Assembly: GCA_015487335.1 (NCBI GenBank) | Contig: WFPZ01000150.1 | Span: 1 to 7,786, forward strand | Reading direction: 5' to 3' | DNA: 7,786 nt | From: Paracoccaceae bacterium | GTDB lineage: Bacteria > Pseudomonadota > Alphaproteobacteria > Rhodobacterales > Rhodobacteraceae | In this document: positions 1 through 7,786 of the stretch, piece after piece | Layout: every line of letters starts with the position of its first letter | How positions within the stretch are numbered: the stretch's first letter is position 1 | Program-made: the position numbers and the translations under genes | Notes under the pieces: model-generated | The model's input: the letters and a program-made list of their open reading frames with translations, nothing else | What the model was told of the DNA's origin: nothing | The model's database searches: none

Positions 1-543
1 CATGATGAACCCCACCATCGCCCCGAGAATCGCGATGAACACCGCACCGGGAGAGTTGAAGCCGTGCAGCTCGGTGGTGAACATGGTGAGCAGATAGAAG
101 AACAGCAGGATCCCGCCCAGCCCGATCAGGCTGGCCAGCGGCGGCAGCAGCAGCATCGCGGCCAGCTGCACCACCTGCAGGCCCAGCATGATGGCCTGCA
201 GCCAGACCACCAGCATGATGGCATCGTCCAGGCTGCCGGTGCCGCCCGCCAGCCGGCCGAGGGCGTACATCCCCCAGATCAGCACCATGAGCACCGCCAG
301 CTGCAGCGTGCCCACGGCCAGCGGGCTGTGCAGCAGGCCGCCGCCCATCATCATCCCGCCCGAGGCGCTGCCCAGAAGCAGCGTCAGCTCCGACAGAAGC
401 GCCGAGAGCACCACCACCAGCAGCACCGCCTCCCAGCGGCTGCTGCGCGGGATCTGCAGCGCCATCACCCGCCGCGCGCCCTCGCGCGGATCGCGCAGCG
501 TGTCGATTGCTGCCGAAACCAGAGACTTCACATCGAAATTCAC
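1..543 (-). CDS. Yip1-family integral membrane protein (3' end outside window)
   Basis: Incomplete: 181 residues are visible and the frame is still open at the window edge. I chose the GTG at 543, which overlaps the stop of the upstream gene (GTGA) and has GGGAGAG about ten bases ahead; an in-frame GTG at 531 is the alternative. A short basic N-terminal segment (RDPREGARR, residues 17-25) is followed by hydrophobic stretches at about 37-58, 76-98, 110-135, 137-157 and 165-181, matching the five-helix plan of the Yip1 domain. The N-terminal PRE..RR motif and a later GG.GS...A.....W pattern (about 100-114) recur in the gene just upstream, so the two look like tandem paralogues. Yip1-domain proteins occur in bacteria without a settled function. 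The position after sufD fits the Rhodobacter suf cluster, where I recall sufS following; that part lies outside. Family call fairly sure; role unknown. Confidence 0.75.
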   Translation of the reverse strand, partial: MNFDVKSLVSAAIDTLRDPREGARRVMALQIPRSSRWEAVLLVVVLSALLSELTLLLGSASGGMMMGGGLLHSPLAVGTLQLAVLMVLIWGMYALGRLAGGTGSLDDAIMLVVWLQAIMLGLQVVQLAAMLLLPPLASLIGLGGILLFFYLLTMFTTELHGFNSPGAVFIAILGAMVGFIM

Positions 544-1034
544 CCGCCGTCTCTCCCGCTTTCCGCCTCGACCAGTGACAGTATCCAGATCACGAGAAAG
601 GCCAGCAGCGCAATGGCCCCCGTGACGGAAAGTTCGATCCCGGGGCCGATGAAGCCGGCCACCAGCCCCACCAGCAGCCACAGCGGCGAGGCTGCCAGCA
701 GCGACCAGAACAGCGCCAGGCGCGCCCCGAACCAGCTGCCCCGGCCGCCGAAGAGCCGTGCCACCATGTGGCTGAGGGCGGCGATCACGTAAAAGGCCAG
801 CGGCGCCACGAAGAGCCAGCCGAAAAGCGCCCCCCCCAGGCGCGCATCAAGCGGCATGGAAGGGTCGAAGAAGGCCTCGCGGCTCAGCCGCGGCCACTGG
901 CCGACGAAGATGATGATGCAGGCGACCATCAGGAAGATGAGCGCCCGGTCCTCGCGCCGGCCCAGCGCGAGGTGGCGGCGCATCACCTCGCGCGGGCTGC
1001 GCCAGGAGCGGACGATGTCACGGGTGACGCTCAT
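540..1034 (-). CDS. Yip1-like four-helix inner-membrane protein
   Basis: A complete 164-residue protein. A basic cytosolic N-terminus (residues 1-30, with RSWRSPREVMRR at 9-20) precedes hydrophobic segments at about 31-46, 68-93, 104-127 and 134-156. The C-terminus is short and acidic then basic (EAESGRDGG). There is no signal peptide, metal-binding cluster or enzymatic motif that I can see. The start ATG lies three bases after the sufD stop (TGA-GGC-ATG) with GGTGAGG just ahead, so it is almost certainly translated as part of the suf transcript. It resembles the next gene in its N-terminal PRE..RR motif and in the segment ARLFGGRGS (92-100), suggesting an old duplication. Yip1-like is my best family call, with fewer helices than the usual five. 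A structural or anchoring role for Fe-S assembly would be pure inference from position. Confidence 0.8.
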   Translation of the reverse strand: MSVTRDIVRSWRSPREVMRRHLALGRREDRALIFLMVACIIIFVGQWPRLSREAFFDPSMPLDARLGGALFGWLFVAPLAFYVIAALSHMVARLFGGRGSWFGARLALFWSLLAASPLWLLVGLVAGFIGPGIELSVTGAIALLAFLVIWILSLVEAESGRDGG

Positions 1035-1037
1035 GCC

Positions 1038-2323
1038 TCACCGCCGGCGGCGGGCCAGCCAGGCCTGCAGCCGGGCCAGGATGTCGTCGGCGATCGCCTC
1101 GTCGTCGATCTCGTCGATGGCTTCGGCGAGGAAGGCGATCACCAGCAGGTCCTGCGCCTCGTCCCGGGGCACCCCGCGCGAGCGCAGGTAGAACATGGCC
1201 GTCTCGTCGATCGCCCCGGAGGTGGAGCCGTGCGAACAGATCACGTCATCGGCGTAGATTTCCAGCTCCGGCTTGGCCAGGAACTGGCTGTCGTCGTCAA
1301 GCAGCAGCGCCTGGCTGATCTGGTAGCCGTCGGTCTTCTGGGCGCCGGGGCGGACGAGGATCTTGCCCTGAAACACCCCCACCGCACCGTTGCGCAGCAC
1401 CTTCTTGAACACCTGCCGGCTTTCGCATTCCACCGCGTCATGGGTGATGAAGACGGTGTCGTCATGGTGGAAATCGGCATCCCCCAGCGCGGCACCGGCC
1501 ACATGGGCCACGGCATTGTCGCCGGTCAGCTCGATGACGGTCTCGTTGCGGGTGAGCTTGCCGTTGACGGTCAGCGTGAAGCTCTTGAAGACGCTCTTCT
1601 CGCCGAGCCGGGCGAAGATGTGGGTGGCGGCGCGGCGCTCGTGGTCGCGGCCCTGGGCGCGCACATGGTGGAAGGCGCCGCCATCGGCCACGTCCACCTC
1701 GAGCACCTTGTTGAGCCGCGCCGCCGCCGGCCCGTTTTCCAGAAGCGTCAGCTCGGCCCCCTCCTCGACCCGCACCAGATGGTGCAGAACCGCGTCGGAG
1801 GTTTCGGAGCGGTGCAGATAGATCAGCGCCACCGGCCTGGGCGCCTTGCCGGTCACCCGGATCACGATGCCGTCGGTGGCGGCTGCCGTGTTCAGCGCCG
1901 CCAGCGGGCGCGGCACCGGCGACTGGCCGCGCGCCTCGAGCACGCCGTAGAGATCCTTCGCCCAGTGGATGTCACGGGCGGCGGCCTCGGCGAGGCGCTC
2001 GATCTCGATGCCGGCCATGGAAAGGTCGTCCGAGGCCTCCGGGTCGAACACCCCGTCGACGAAGACCACCTTCAGCCGGTCCACCTCGGAAAAGGGCATC
2101 GGCTCCTGCGGGTCGAACAGGGCGGCGGGCTCGGGCGCGGGAGCATTGAGCGCGACCGGGTCGGTGTAGCGCCAGTATTCGTCGCGCCGGGCCGGCAGGC
2201 CCGTCTCGCGCAGCCGCGCCAGCGCCTCCTCGCGCGCCCGGGCGGCCCAGCCGCCCCCGGCGGGAATCTCGAGCGCGGCCAGCCGCGCCTCGGTGGCCGC
2301 CCGTTTCGCCTGTGCCAGCGCCA

Positions 2324-2324
<1 letters not shown>
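1038..2324 (-). CDS. sufD: Fe-S cluster assembly protein SufD
   Basis: SufD is the non-ATPase partner of SufB in the cytosolic SufB-SufC2-SufD scaffold, where it supports iron entry and cluster formation. The product has 428 residues against 423 in E. coli. An N-terminal helical part carries the DEYWRYTDP motif (49-57), typical of SufD. The C-terminal beta-helix core includes KTDGYQ (330-335), then the DDVICSHGSTSGAID block (359-373). C363 and H365 align with E. coli Cys358 and His360, the pair implicated at the SufB-SufD interface. Two adjacent ATGs are possible starts (2327 and 2324). The AGGAGG at 2332-2337, inside the last codons of sufC, sits four bases from the first and seven from the second, so I prefer 2324. 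Either start touches the sufC stop, implying translational coupling. Much longer upstream extensions of this frame lie within sufC and are not real. Confidence 0.97.
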
Positions 2325-3079
<755 letters not shown>

Positions 3080-3116
3080 GTGTCTTTCCGTCCTGTGATG
3101 CGGTTGAATTGCGTCA

Positions 3117-3146
3117 GGCCCCGTCGCCGTCAGGGCGCGGGGGGCC
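3117..3146 (-). other. GC-rich inverted repeat ahead of sufC
   Basis: In the transcript, GGCCCC (3141-3146) can pair with GGGGCC (3117-3122). Inside that, CGCC (3134-3137) can pair with GGCG (3125-3128) around a five-base loop. No run of U follows, so it is not a classical intrinsic terminator. It lies 38 bases before the sufC start, within the 124-base spacer 3080-3203, and could be a processing or stability element. High GC makes such pairing fairly likely by chance. Confidence 0.35.
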
Positions 3147-3203
3147 TTGGTGTTGAGATGATGATGACAGCCCGGCCGCGGGGCGCGCGGCGCAGGCGGG
3201 GCG

Positions 3204-3800
3204 TCAGTCCAGCCGCAGGATGCGCGGCATGGTCGGCTCTTCGCCCTGGGCGGGCCGTTGCGGCAGTTCGTAGCTCGTGCCGGCCAGCAGCAGGGTGCGG
3301 GGGGCGGTCTGTCTCATGACCTCCGCCACCCAGGCGGGCGAGAACAGCGCCTCGAAGGGCGCGGGCTGCAGGTAGACCAGGTTGTGCATGCCCACCAGCA
3401 TTGCCGCGGCCCCCAGCAGCCGCGGCGGGGTGCGCAGCCATCCCCCCGAGCGCAGCACCACCCGCAGCACCATGAGCACCGCCAGCGCGCCGGCCGCATC
3501 CCAGGCCATGGCGGCCAGAGGCTCCTCGCCTCTCAGCCCCTCGCCGAGGTAGCGAAAGCGGACAAGCCGCACCGCCAGCACCGCCAGCGCGCCGGTCAGG
3601 AAGGCGGTCAGAACCGTGAAGGGCGACAGCAGCACCTGCGCGAAGCTCGCCGTCCCCATGGCGGGCGTCCCCCCGCCACGGCGCGGCGCGGCCCCGTCCG
3701 CCACGCCCACATGGATCTGCTTCATGGTGTTCGGGCCGCCCGCGGCGATCCGCTCCAGCCGTTTCTCGAATTCCGATCTCTGCCGGTTTCCTGAAATCAT
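3204..3800 (-). CDS. Unrecognised three-helix membrane protein within the suf operon
   Basis: I do not recognise a named family. The product has 198 residues from the ATG at 3800, chosen because GGAAG sits six bases ahead; an in-frame ATG at 3836 has no good ribosome binding site. The N-terminus (1-50) is hydrophilic and probably cytosolic, with a charged helix-like stretch EFEKRLERIAAGG (10-22) and then NTMKQIHVGV (24-33). Hydrophobic segments lie at about 54-79, 98-116 and 127-145, followed by a polar C-terminal tail. There are no cysteines at all and only two histidines (H30, H139), which argues against a direct role in binding an Fe-S cluster. It lies between sufB and sufC, where I recall uncharacterised genes in Rhodobacter relatives. 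Spacers of 138 and 124 bases on either side set it apart from the otherwise tight operon. It is likely a real gene; function unknown. Confidence 0.75.
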   Translation of the reverse strand: MISGNRQRSEFEKRLERIAAGGPNTMKQIHVGVADGAAPRRGGGTPAMGTASFAQVLLSPFTVLTAFLTGALAVLAVRLVRFRYLGEGLRGEEPLAAMAWDAAGALAVLMVLRVVLRSGGWLRTPPRLLGAAAMLVGMHNLVYLQPAPFEALFSPAWVAEVMRQTAPRTLLLAGTSYELPQRPAQGEEPTMPRILRLD

Positions 3801-3842
3801 GGCCGTCTTCCGCCTTGTCCCCTGCCGCCGCAGCATGCAGGG

Positions 3843-3857
3843 ATTTCCGGCGGAAAT
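3843..3857. repeat. 15-base perfect palindrome in the sufB–membrane gene spacer
   Basis: ATTTCCGGCGGAAAT reads the same on both strands, with seven-base arms around a single central base. It lies in the 138-base spacer (3801-3938) between sufB and the unknown membrane gene, 43 bases ahead of that gene's start. It could be a protein-binding site, or in RNA a short hairpin (ATTTCC/GGAAAT with a three-base loop). No U-run follows. Next to it, on the transcribed strand, CGCTTT and AAAGGCG (about 3872-3890) can form a second, bulged stem. I cannot match the palindrome to a known regulator. Confidence 0.4.
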
Positions 3858-3938
3858 GGGGCCGCAGTGGCGCCTTTTTCGGGAAAGCGACAGCAGGCGC
3901 GGGCCATGCGGGCCGGGATATGAGCCGCACGGCCCCCA

Positions 3939-5459
<1,521 letters not shown>

Positions 5460-5485
5460 GTCCCGTTCGCCTTTCTTCATTGCGT

Positions 5486-6553
5486 TCACGCTGCCTTCGC
5501 CAGAAACTTGCCGTGGGCCTCGCCCCAGCTTTCCACGAAGCGCAGAATCTCTTCCTCGGTCGTCGCGGGGCCGAGCGACAGGCGGATCGCGCTGGCGCTG
5601 GCCGTTTCGTCGAATCCCATCGCGCGCAGCACCCGGCTGGCGCGCACCTTGCCGGAGGAACAGGCCGAACCCGCCGAGATGGCGAAGCCGGCCAGATCCA
5701 TCTGCATCACCTGGGTCTCGCCCTTCCAGCCGGGAACCACGATGCAGGTGGTGTTGGGCAGCCGCCGCGCACCGCCCCCCGCGATCACCGCCTCGGGGGC
5801 CGCCGCGCGCAGCCCCTCCTCGAGCAGGTCGCGCAGCTTCTCCACGCGCTCCCAGACCCCGGCCTCGATGTCGCGCACCGCCGCCCTGGCCGCGGCCGCG
5901 AACCCCGCGATGCCGATCAGGTTCTCGGTGCCCGAGCGCCGGCCCATTTCCTGGCCGCCGCCACGGATGCGCGCCTCGACCTCCAGCCCCTGACGCAGCA
6001 CCAGCGCGCCCACGCCCTTGGGCCCGCCCAGCTTGTGGGCCGAGACCAGCGCCATTTCCGCACCCAGCCAGTTGAAGGCCAGCGGCAGCTTGCCGAAGGC
6101 CTGGGTGGCATCGACCACCGCCAGCCCCTCGGGCAGATCCTGCACCACGCCGGTCTCGGAATTGGCCAGCTGCAGGGTGCTGCGGCCGGGCTCTTCCACC
6201 CGCACCCGGCCCTCGCCGTCGGCCTGAAGGCTTTCCTCGGCCCAGGCGCGCACCGCGTCATGCTCGATGCCGGCGCAGCGCAACCCCCGCCCGGCCAGCG
6301 CCAGCGCCGCCGCCTCGGTGGCCCCGGAGGTGAACACGATATCCGCGCCCGCCGCCCCCAGCGCCTCGGCCAGATCGGCGCGCGCGCGCTCCAGCAGGGC
6401 CCTGGCGGCGCGCCCCTCGGCATGGACGCTGGACGGGTTGCCCAGCACGTCCATCGCCGCGACCATCGCCGCGCGCGCCTCCTCGCGCAGGGGGGCGGTG
6501 GCGTTCCAGTCCAGATAGGCCCGCCCGCCCGTGCTGTGGCGCGGGGCGCTCAT
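5486..6553 (-). CDS. iscS: Cysteine desulfurase, IscS/NifS-like class V aminotransferase
   Basis: This PLP enzyme converts cysteine to alanine and passes persulfide sulfur to the SufBCD scaffold. Key features in order are AYLDWNATAPL (12-22), GNPSSVHAEG (38-47), SGATEAA (76-82), H98 in GIEHDAV, NSETG (131-135), D148 and Q151 in VDATQAFG, the PLP lysine K174 in SAHKLGGPKG, RRSGTEN (205-211), and the catalytic loop GSACSSGKVR (295-304) with persulfide cysteine C298. The SSGK loop is of the group I (IscS/NifS) form. With 355 residues it is clearly shorter than E. coli IscS (404): the stretch between H98 and NSETG, and that between NSETG and D148, are both contracted, and the usual histidine before VDA.Q is V147. 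The ATG at 6553 overlaps the iscR stop (ATGA). No iscU or iscA follows; sufB does. The name iscS follows Rhodobacter usage. Confidence 0.93.
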   Translation of the reverse strand: MSAPRHSTGGRAYLDWNATAPLREEARAAMVAAMDVLGNPSSVHAEGRAARALLERARADLAEALGAAGADIVFTSGATEAAALALAGRGLRCAGIEHDAVRAWAEESLQADGEGRVRVEEPGRSTLQLANSETGVVQDLPEGLAVVDATQAFGKLPLAFNWLGAEMALVSAHKLGGPKGVGALVLRQGLEVEARIRGGGQEMGRRSGTENLIGIAGFAAAARAAVRDIEAGVWERVEKLRDLLEEGLRAAAPEAVIAGGGARRLPNTTCIVVPGWKGETQVMQMDLAGFAISAGSACSSGKVRASRVLRAMGFDETASASAIRLSLGPATTEEEILRFVESWGEAHGKFLAKAA

Positions 6554-7011
6554 GCCTCGTCCACCACGCGAAACAGGGTCGGCACCGCCGGACAGGGACA
6601 GAGCTCGTTTTCCACCACGTCCGACAGGCGGGTCTGGTGGAGAAAGACGAAGACATGGGCCGAGAGGCACTCCCACAGCCGGTTGGTCATGGACTGCTCG
6701 CGCGTGCCCGACAGTCCGCCCGAGGCGCCGGCGCCGGTTTCCAGCGCCGAGACGGTCTCGTCCACCGCCTCGAGCACTTCCGAAACCCGGATCTCGGAGG
6801 CCGGGCGCGCCAGCCTGTAGCCGCCGCCGGGGCCGCGCACCGAGGTGACGAGATTCGCCCGGCGCAGCTTCACGAACAGCTGCTCCAGATAGGGCAGCGA
6901 GATGTTCTGCCGGGCCGAGATCTCGGCCAGCGAGGAGAGGGAATCACGCGGCTGGCCCGCCAGATCGGCCAGCGCCACCATCGCATATCGCCCTTTCGTG
7001 CTGAGTTTCAT
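6550..7011 (-). CDS. iscR: Rrf2-family iron-sulfur regulator IscR, lacking the Cys3-His ligands
   Basis: This is the first gene of the operon and its likely repressor, 153 residues long against 162 in E. coli. The winged helix-turn-helix is highly conserved: MKLSTKGRYAMVAL (1-14), ISLPYLEQLF (37-46) with E43, which controls site choice in E. coli IscR, and the wing SVRGPGGGYRLAR (57-69). A dimerisation helix follows from about 75. In E. coli, Cys92, Cys98, Cys104 and His107 bind the [2Fe-2S] cluster. The corresponding stretch here (about 90-110) has no cysteine, and the His position is N110. The only cysteines are C115 in LWECL and C138/C140 in LCPCP. Loss of the classical ligands is known for Rhodobacteraceae IscR, which is nonetheless reported to respond to cluster status. 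The start at 7011 is set by homology; GGGG lies seven bases ahead. Its stop overlaps the iscS start. Confidence 0.95.
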   Translation of the reverse strand: MKLSTKGRYAMVALADLAGQPRDSLSSLAEISARQNISLPYLEQLFVKLRRANLVTSVRGPGGGYRLARPASEIRVSEVLEAVDETVSALETGAGASGGLSGTREQSMTNRLWECLSAHVFVFLHQTRLSDVVENELCPCPAVPTLFRVVDEA

Positions 7012-7051
7012 GCCTCAACCCCGCAATTTCATTGACCTTCGGCAGACGGAA

Positions 7052-7063
7052 CATTACCTGACT
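7052..7063 (-). promoter_or_regulatory. Possible IscR type 1-like half-site in the iscR leader
   Basis: On the transcribed strand AGTCAGGTAATG (7063 to 7052) matches nine of ten positions of one half (AGTCRRSTAT) of the E. coli type 1 IscR consensus as I recall it. The other half is not recognisable. It would lie about 35-47 bases downstream of the predicted transcription start, a place where bound protein could block elongation or escape. A ten-base match alone is weak evidence. Confidence 0.25.
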
Positions 7064-7096
7064 ACCGACCTGCTGCCGCCTCGCGCGGCCGCTAAA

Positions 7097-7111
7097 TTAG
7101 AATTGTTCTAA
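7097..7111. promoter_or_regulatory. Iron-responsive palindromic operator (Irr/ICE-like box)
   Basis: TTAGAA-TTG-TTCTAA is a perfect inverted repeat with six-base arms and a three-base spacer. It matches the core of the ICE (Irr box) motif known from alphaproteobacteria, TTTAGAA-N3-TTCTAAA, at 12 of 14 defined positions; only the outermost base on each side differs. It covers the predicted -10 of the iscR promoter, so binding should repress. Irr is the best candidate protein; IscR itself, which acts on the isc-suf promoter in Rhodobacter, is the alternative. It also lies 61 bases upstream of the divergent hydrolase gene. Confidence 0.7.
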
Positions 7112-7133
7112 GGTGTCCGAGCAAATTCGTCAA
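7105..7133 (-). promoter_or_regulatory. Sigma70-type promoter of the iscR-suf operon
   Basis: On the minus strand TTGACG (7133-7128, five of six to the -35 consensus) and TAGAAC (7110-7105, four of six to the -10) are separated by exactly 17 bases. Transcription would start near 7098, giving a leader of about 87 bases before iscR. The -10 is embedded in the 7097-7111 palindrome. An AATTC-N5-GAATT inverted repeat (7124-7138) surrounds the -35 and might be a second binding site, though it is short. No equally good promoter was found inside the operon by eye. Confidence 0.65.
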
Positions 7134-7172
7134 GAATTCCTGCGGACATCTGCTGCAAGGACAGAGAAAACG

Positions 7173-7786
7173 ATGCCCGAAGTGATTTTCCCTGGCCCCG
7201 AGGGCCGCCTCGAAGGTCGATATCACCCCCAGAAGGCCAAGGACGCGCCGATCGCGATCGTCCTGCATCCGCACCCGCAGTTCGGCGGCACGATGAACAA
7301 CCGCGTGGTCTACAACCTGCACTATGCCTTCTACAACATGGGCTTCACGGTGCTGCGCTTCAATTTCCGCGGCGTGGGGCGCAGCCAGGGCGAGTATGAC
7401 CAGGGCGTGGGCGAGCTGTCGGATGCGGCCGCGGCGCTCGACTACCTGCAGTCGATGAACCAGAACGCCAAGCACTGCTGGGTGGCCGGCTTCTCCTTCG
7501 GCGCCTGGATCGGCATGCAGCTTCTGATGCGCCGGCCCGAGATCACCGGTTTCGTCTCGGTGGCGCCGCCGGCCAACATGTACGATTTCTCCTTCCTCGC
7601 CCCCTGCCCGGCCTCGGGGCTGATCATCAACGGCACCGCCGACCGCGTCGCCCCGCCCAAGGACACCCGCGCGCTGGTGGAAAAGCTGCACGAGCAGAAG
7701 GGGATCACCATCACCCACGAGGAAATCGAGGGCGCGGGGCATTTCTTCGAGGATCCGCACATGGAAACCATGATCGGGAAGGTGGA
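7173..7786 (+). CDS. Alpha/beta hydrolase, dienelactone hydrolase-like superfamily (3' end outside window)
   Basis: An incomplete gene: 204 codons are visible, probably lacking only a short C-terminus, since relatives run to about 215-220 residues as I recall. It is a cytosolic alpha/beta hydrolase of the small type classed as predicted alpha/beta superfamily hydrolases (COG2945-like). After the first strand comes IVLHPHPQFGGTMNN (29-43), the oxyanion-hole region. RFNFRGVGRSQG (62-73) follows, then the nucleophile elbow GFSFGAW (106-112) with S108, the acid D157 in INGTADRVAPP, and the base H190 in GAGHFFEDP. The triad is complete, so it should be active; the substrate is unknown. The start at 7173 gives the typical MPEVIFPGPEG N-terminus, with AAGGA eleven bases ahead; an in-frame GTG at 7113 would add 20 residues and is less likely. 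It is divergent from iscR with 161 bases between start codons. No convincing plus-strand promoter is visible. Confidence 0.92.
   Translation, partial: MPEVIFPGPEGRLEGRYHPQKAKDAPIAIVLHPHPQFGGTMNNRVVYNLHYAFYNMGFTVLRFNFRGVGRSQGEYDQGVGELSDAAAALDYLQSMNQNAKHCWVAGFSFGAWIGMQLLMRRPEITGFVSVAPPANMYDFSFLAPCPASGLIINGTADRVAPPKDTRALVEKLHEQKGITITHEEIEGAGHFFEDPHMETMIGKV

Noticed and set aside
3797..3907. 36-codon minus-strand open frame in the spacer, whose stop overlaps the membrane gene start (ATGA)
   Set aside because: The overlap is suggestive, but there is no ribosome binding site, the product (rich in Arg, Pro, Gly and Cys) looks like random high-GC coding, and the frame continues upstream into sufB.
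5460..5489. SufB start at GTG 5489 or ATG 5480
   Set aside because: Both are in frame and possible, but the ATG at 5459 gives the N-terminus expected for this lineage. A difference of at most ten residues remains open.
6553..6676. Upstream extension of the cysteine desulfurase frame to an ATG at 6676
   Set aside because: It would lie entirely inside iscR and adds residues not found in desulfurases. The ATG at 6553, overlapping the iscR stop, gives the normal N-terminus.
7092..7760. Minus-strand open frame opposite the alpha/beta hydrolase
   Set aside because: It lies antisense to a gene with a complete Ser-Asp-His triad, and would run through the iscR promoter and operator.

Overview
The window is a high-GC stretch from an alphaproteobacterium, most likely a member of the Rhodobacterales (Rhodobacteraceae). 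This rests on the gene order iscR–iscS–sufB–(membrane gene)–sufC–sufD–(Yip1-like membrane genes), on an Rrf2/IscR regulator without the usual Cys3-His cluster ligands, and on an iron-responsive palindrome in the promoter. All three are known from the isc-suf operon of Rhodobacter and relatives. The species cannot be named from the sequence.

Layout, read in the direction of transcription (minus strand, from about 7100 down to 1): a sigma70-type promoter whose -10 lies inside a perfect palindrome (7097-7133); iscR (7011-6550); a short cysteine desulfurase, iscS (6553-5486); sufB (5459-3939); an unrecognised three-helix membrane protein (3800-3204); sufC (3079-2324); sufD (2324-1038); a four-helix Yip1-like membrane protein (1034-540); and a second Yip1-family protein (543 to the window edge, incomplete). 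Most junctions are overlapping or nearly so (ATGA at iscR/iscS, TGATG at sufC/sufD, TGA-GGC-ATG after sufD, GTGA between the Yip1 genes). The only spacers over 100 bases flank the unknown membrane gene, and both hold GC-rich or palindromic structure. On the plus strand an alpha/beta hydrolase (7173 to the window edge, incomplete) is divergent from iscR and shares its upstream region.

How the parts fit: the desulfurase takes sulfur from cysteine, SufB-SufC-SufD form the ATP-driven scaffold on which Fe-S clusters are built, and IscR adjusts expression to cluster or iron status. No IscU, IscA, HscA or HscB is present, so this is a Suf scaffold under an IscR regulator and next to an IscS/NifS-like desulfurase. 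The least explained content is the set of three integral membrane proteins inside a pathway whose known steps are cytosolic. No mobile elements, RNA genes, CRISPR arrays or clear terminators were seen. Long open frames on the plus strand across 700-6800 are high-GC shadows of the minus-strand genes.
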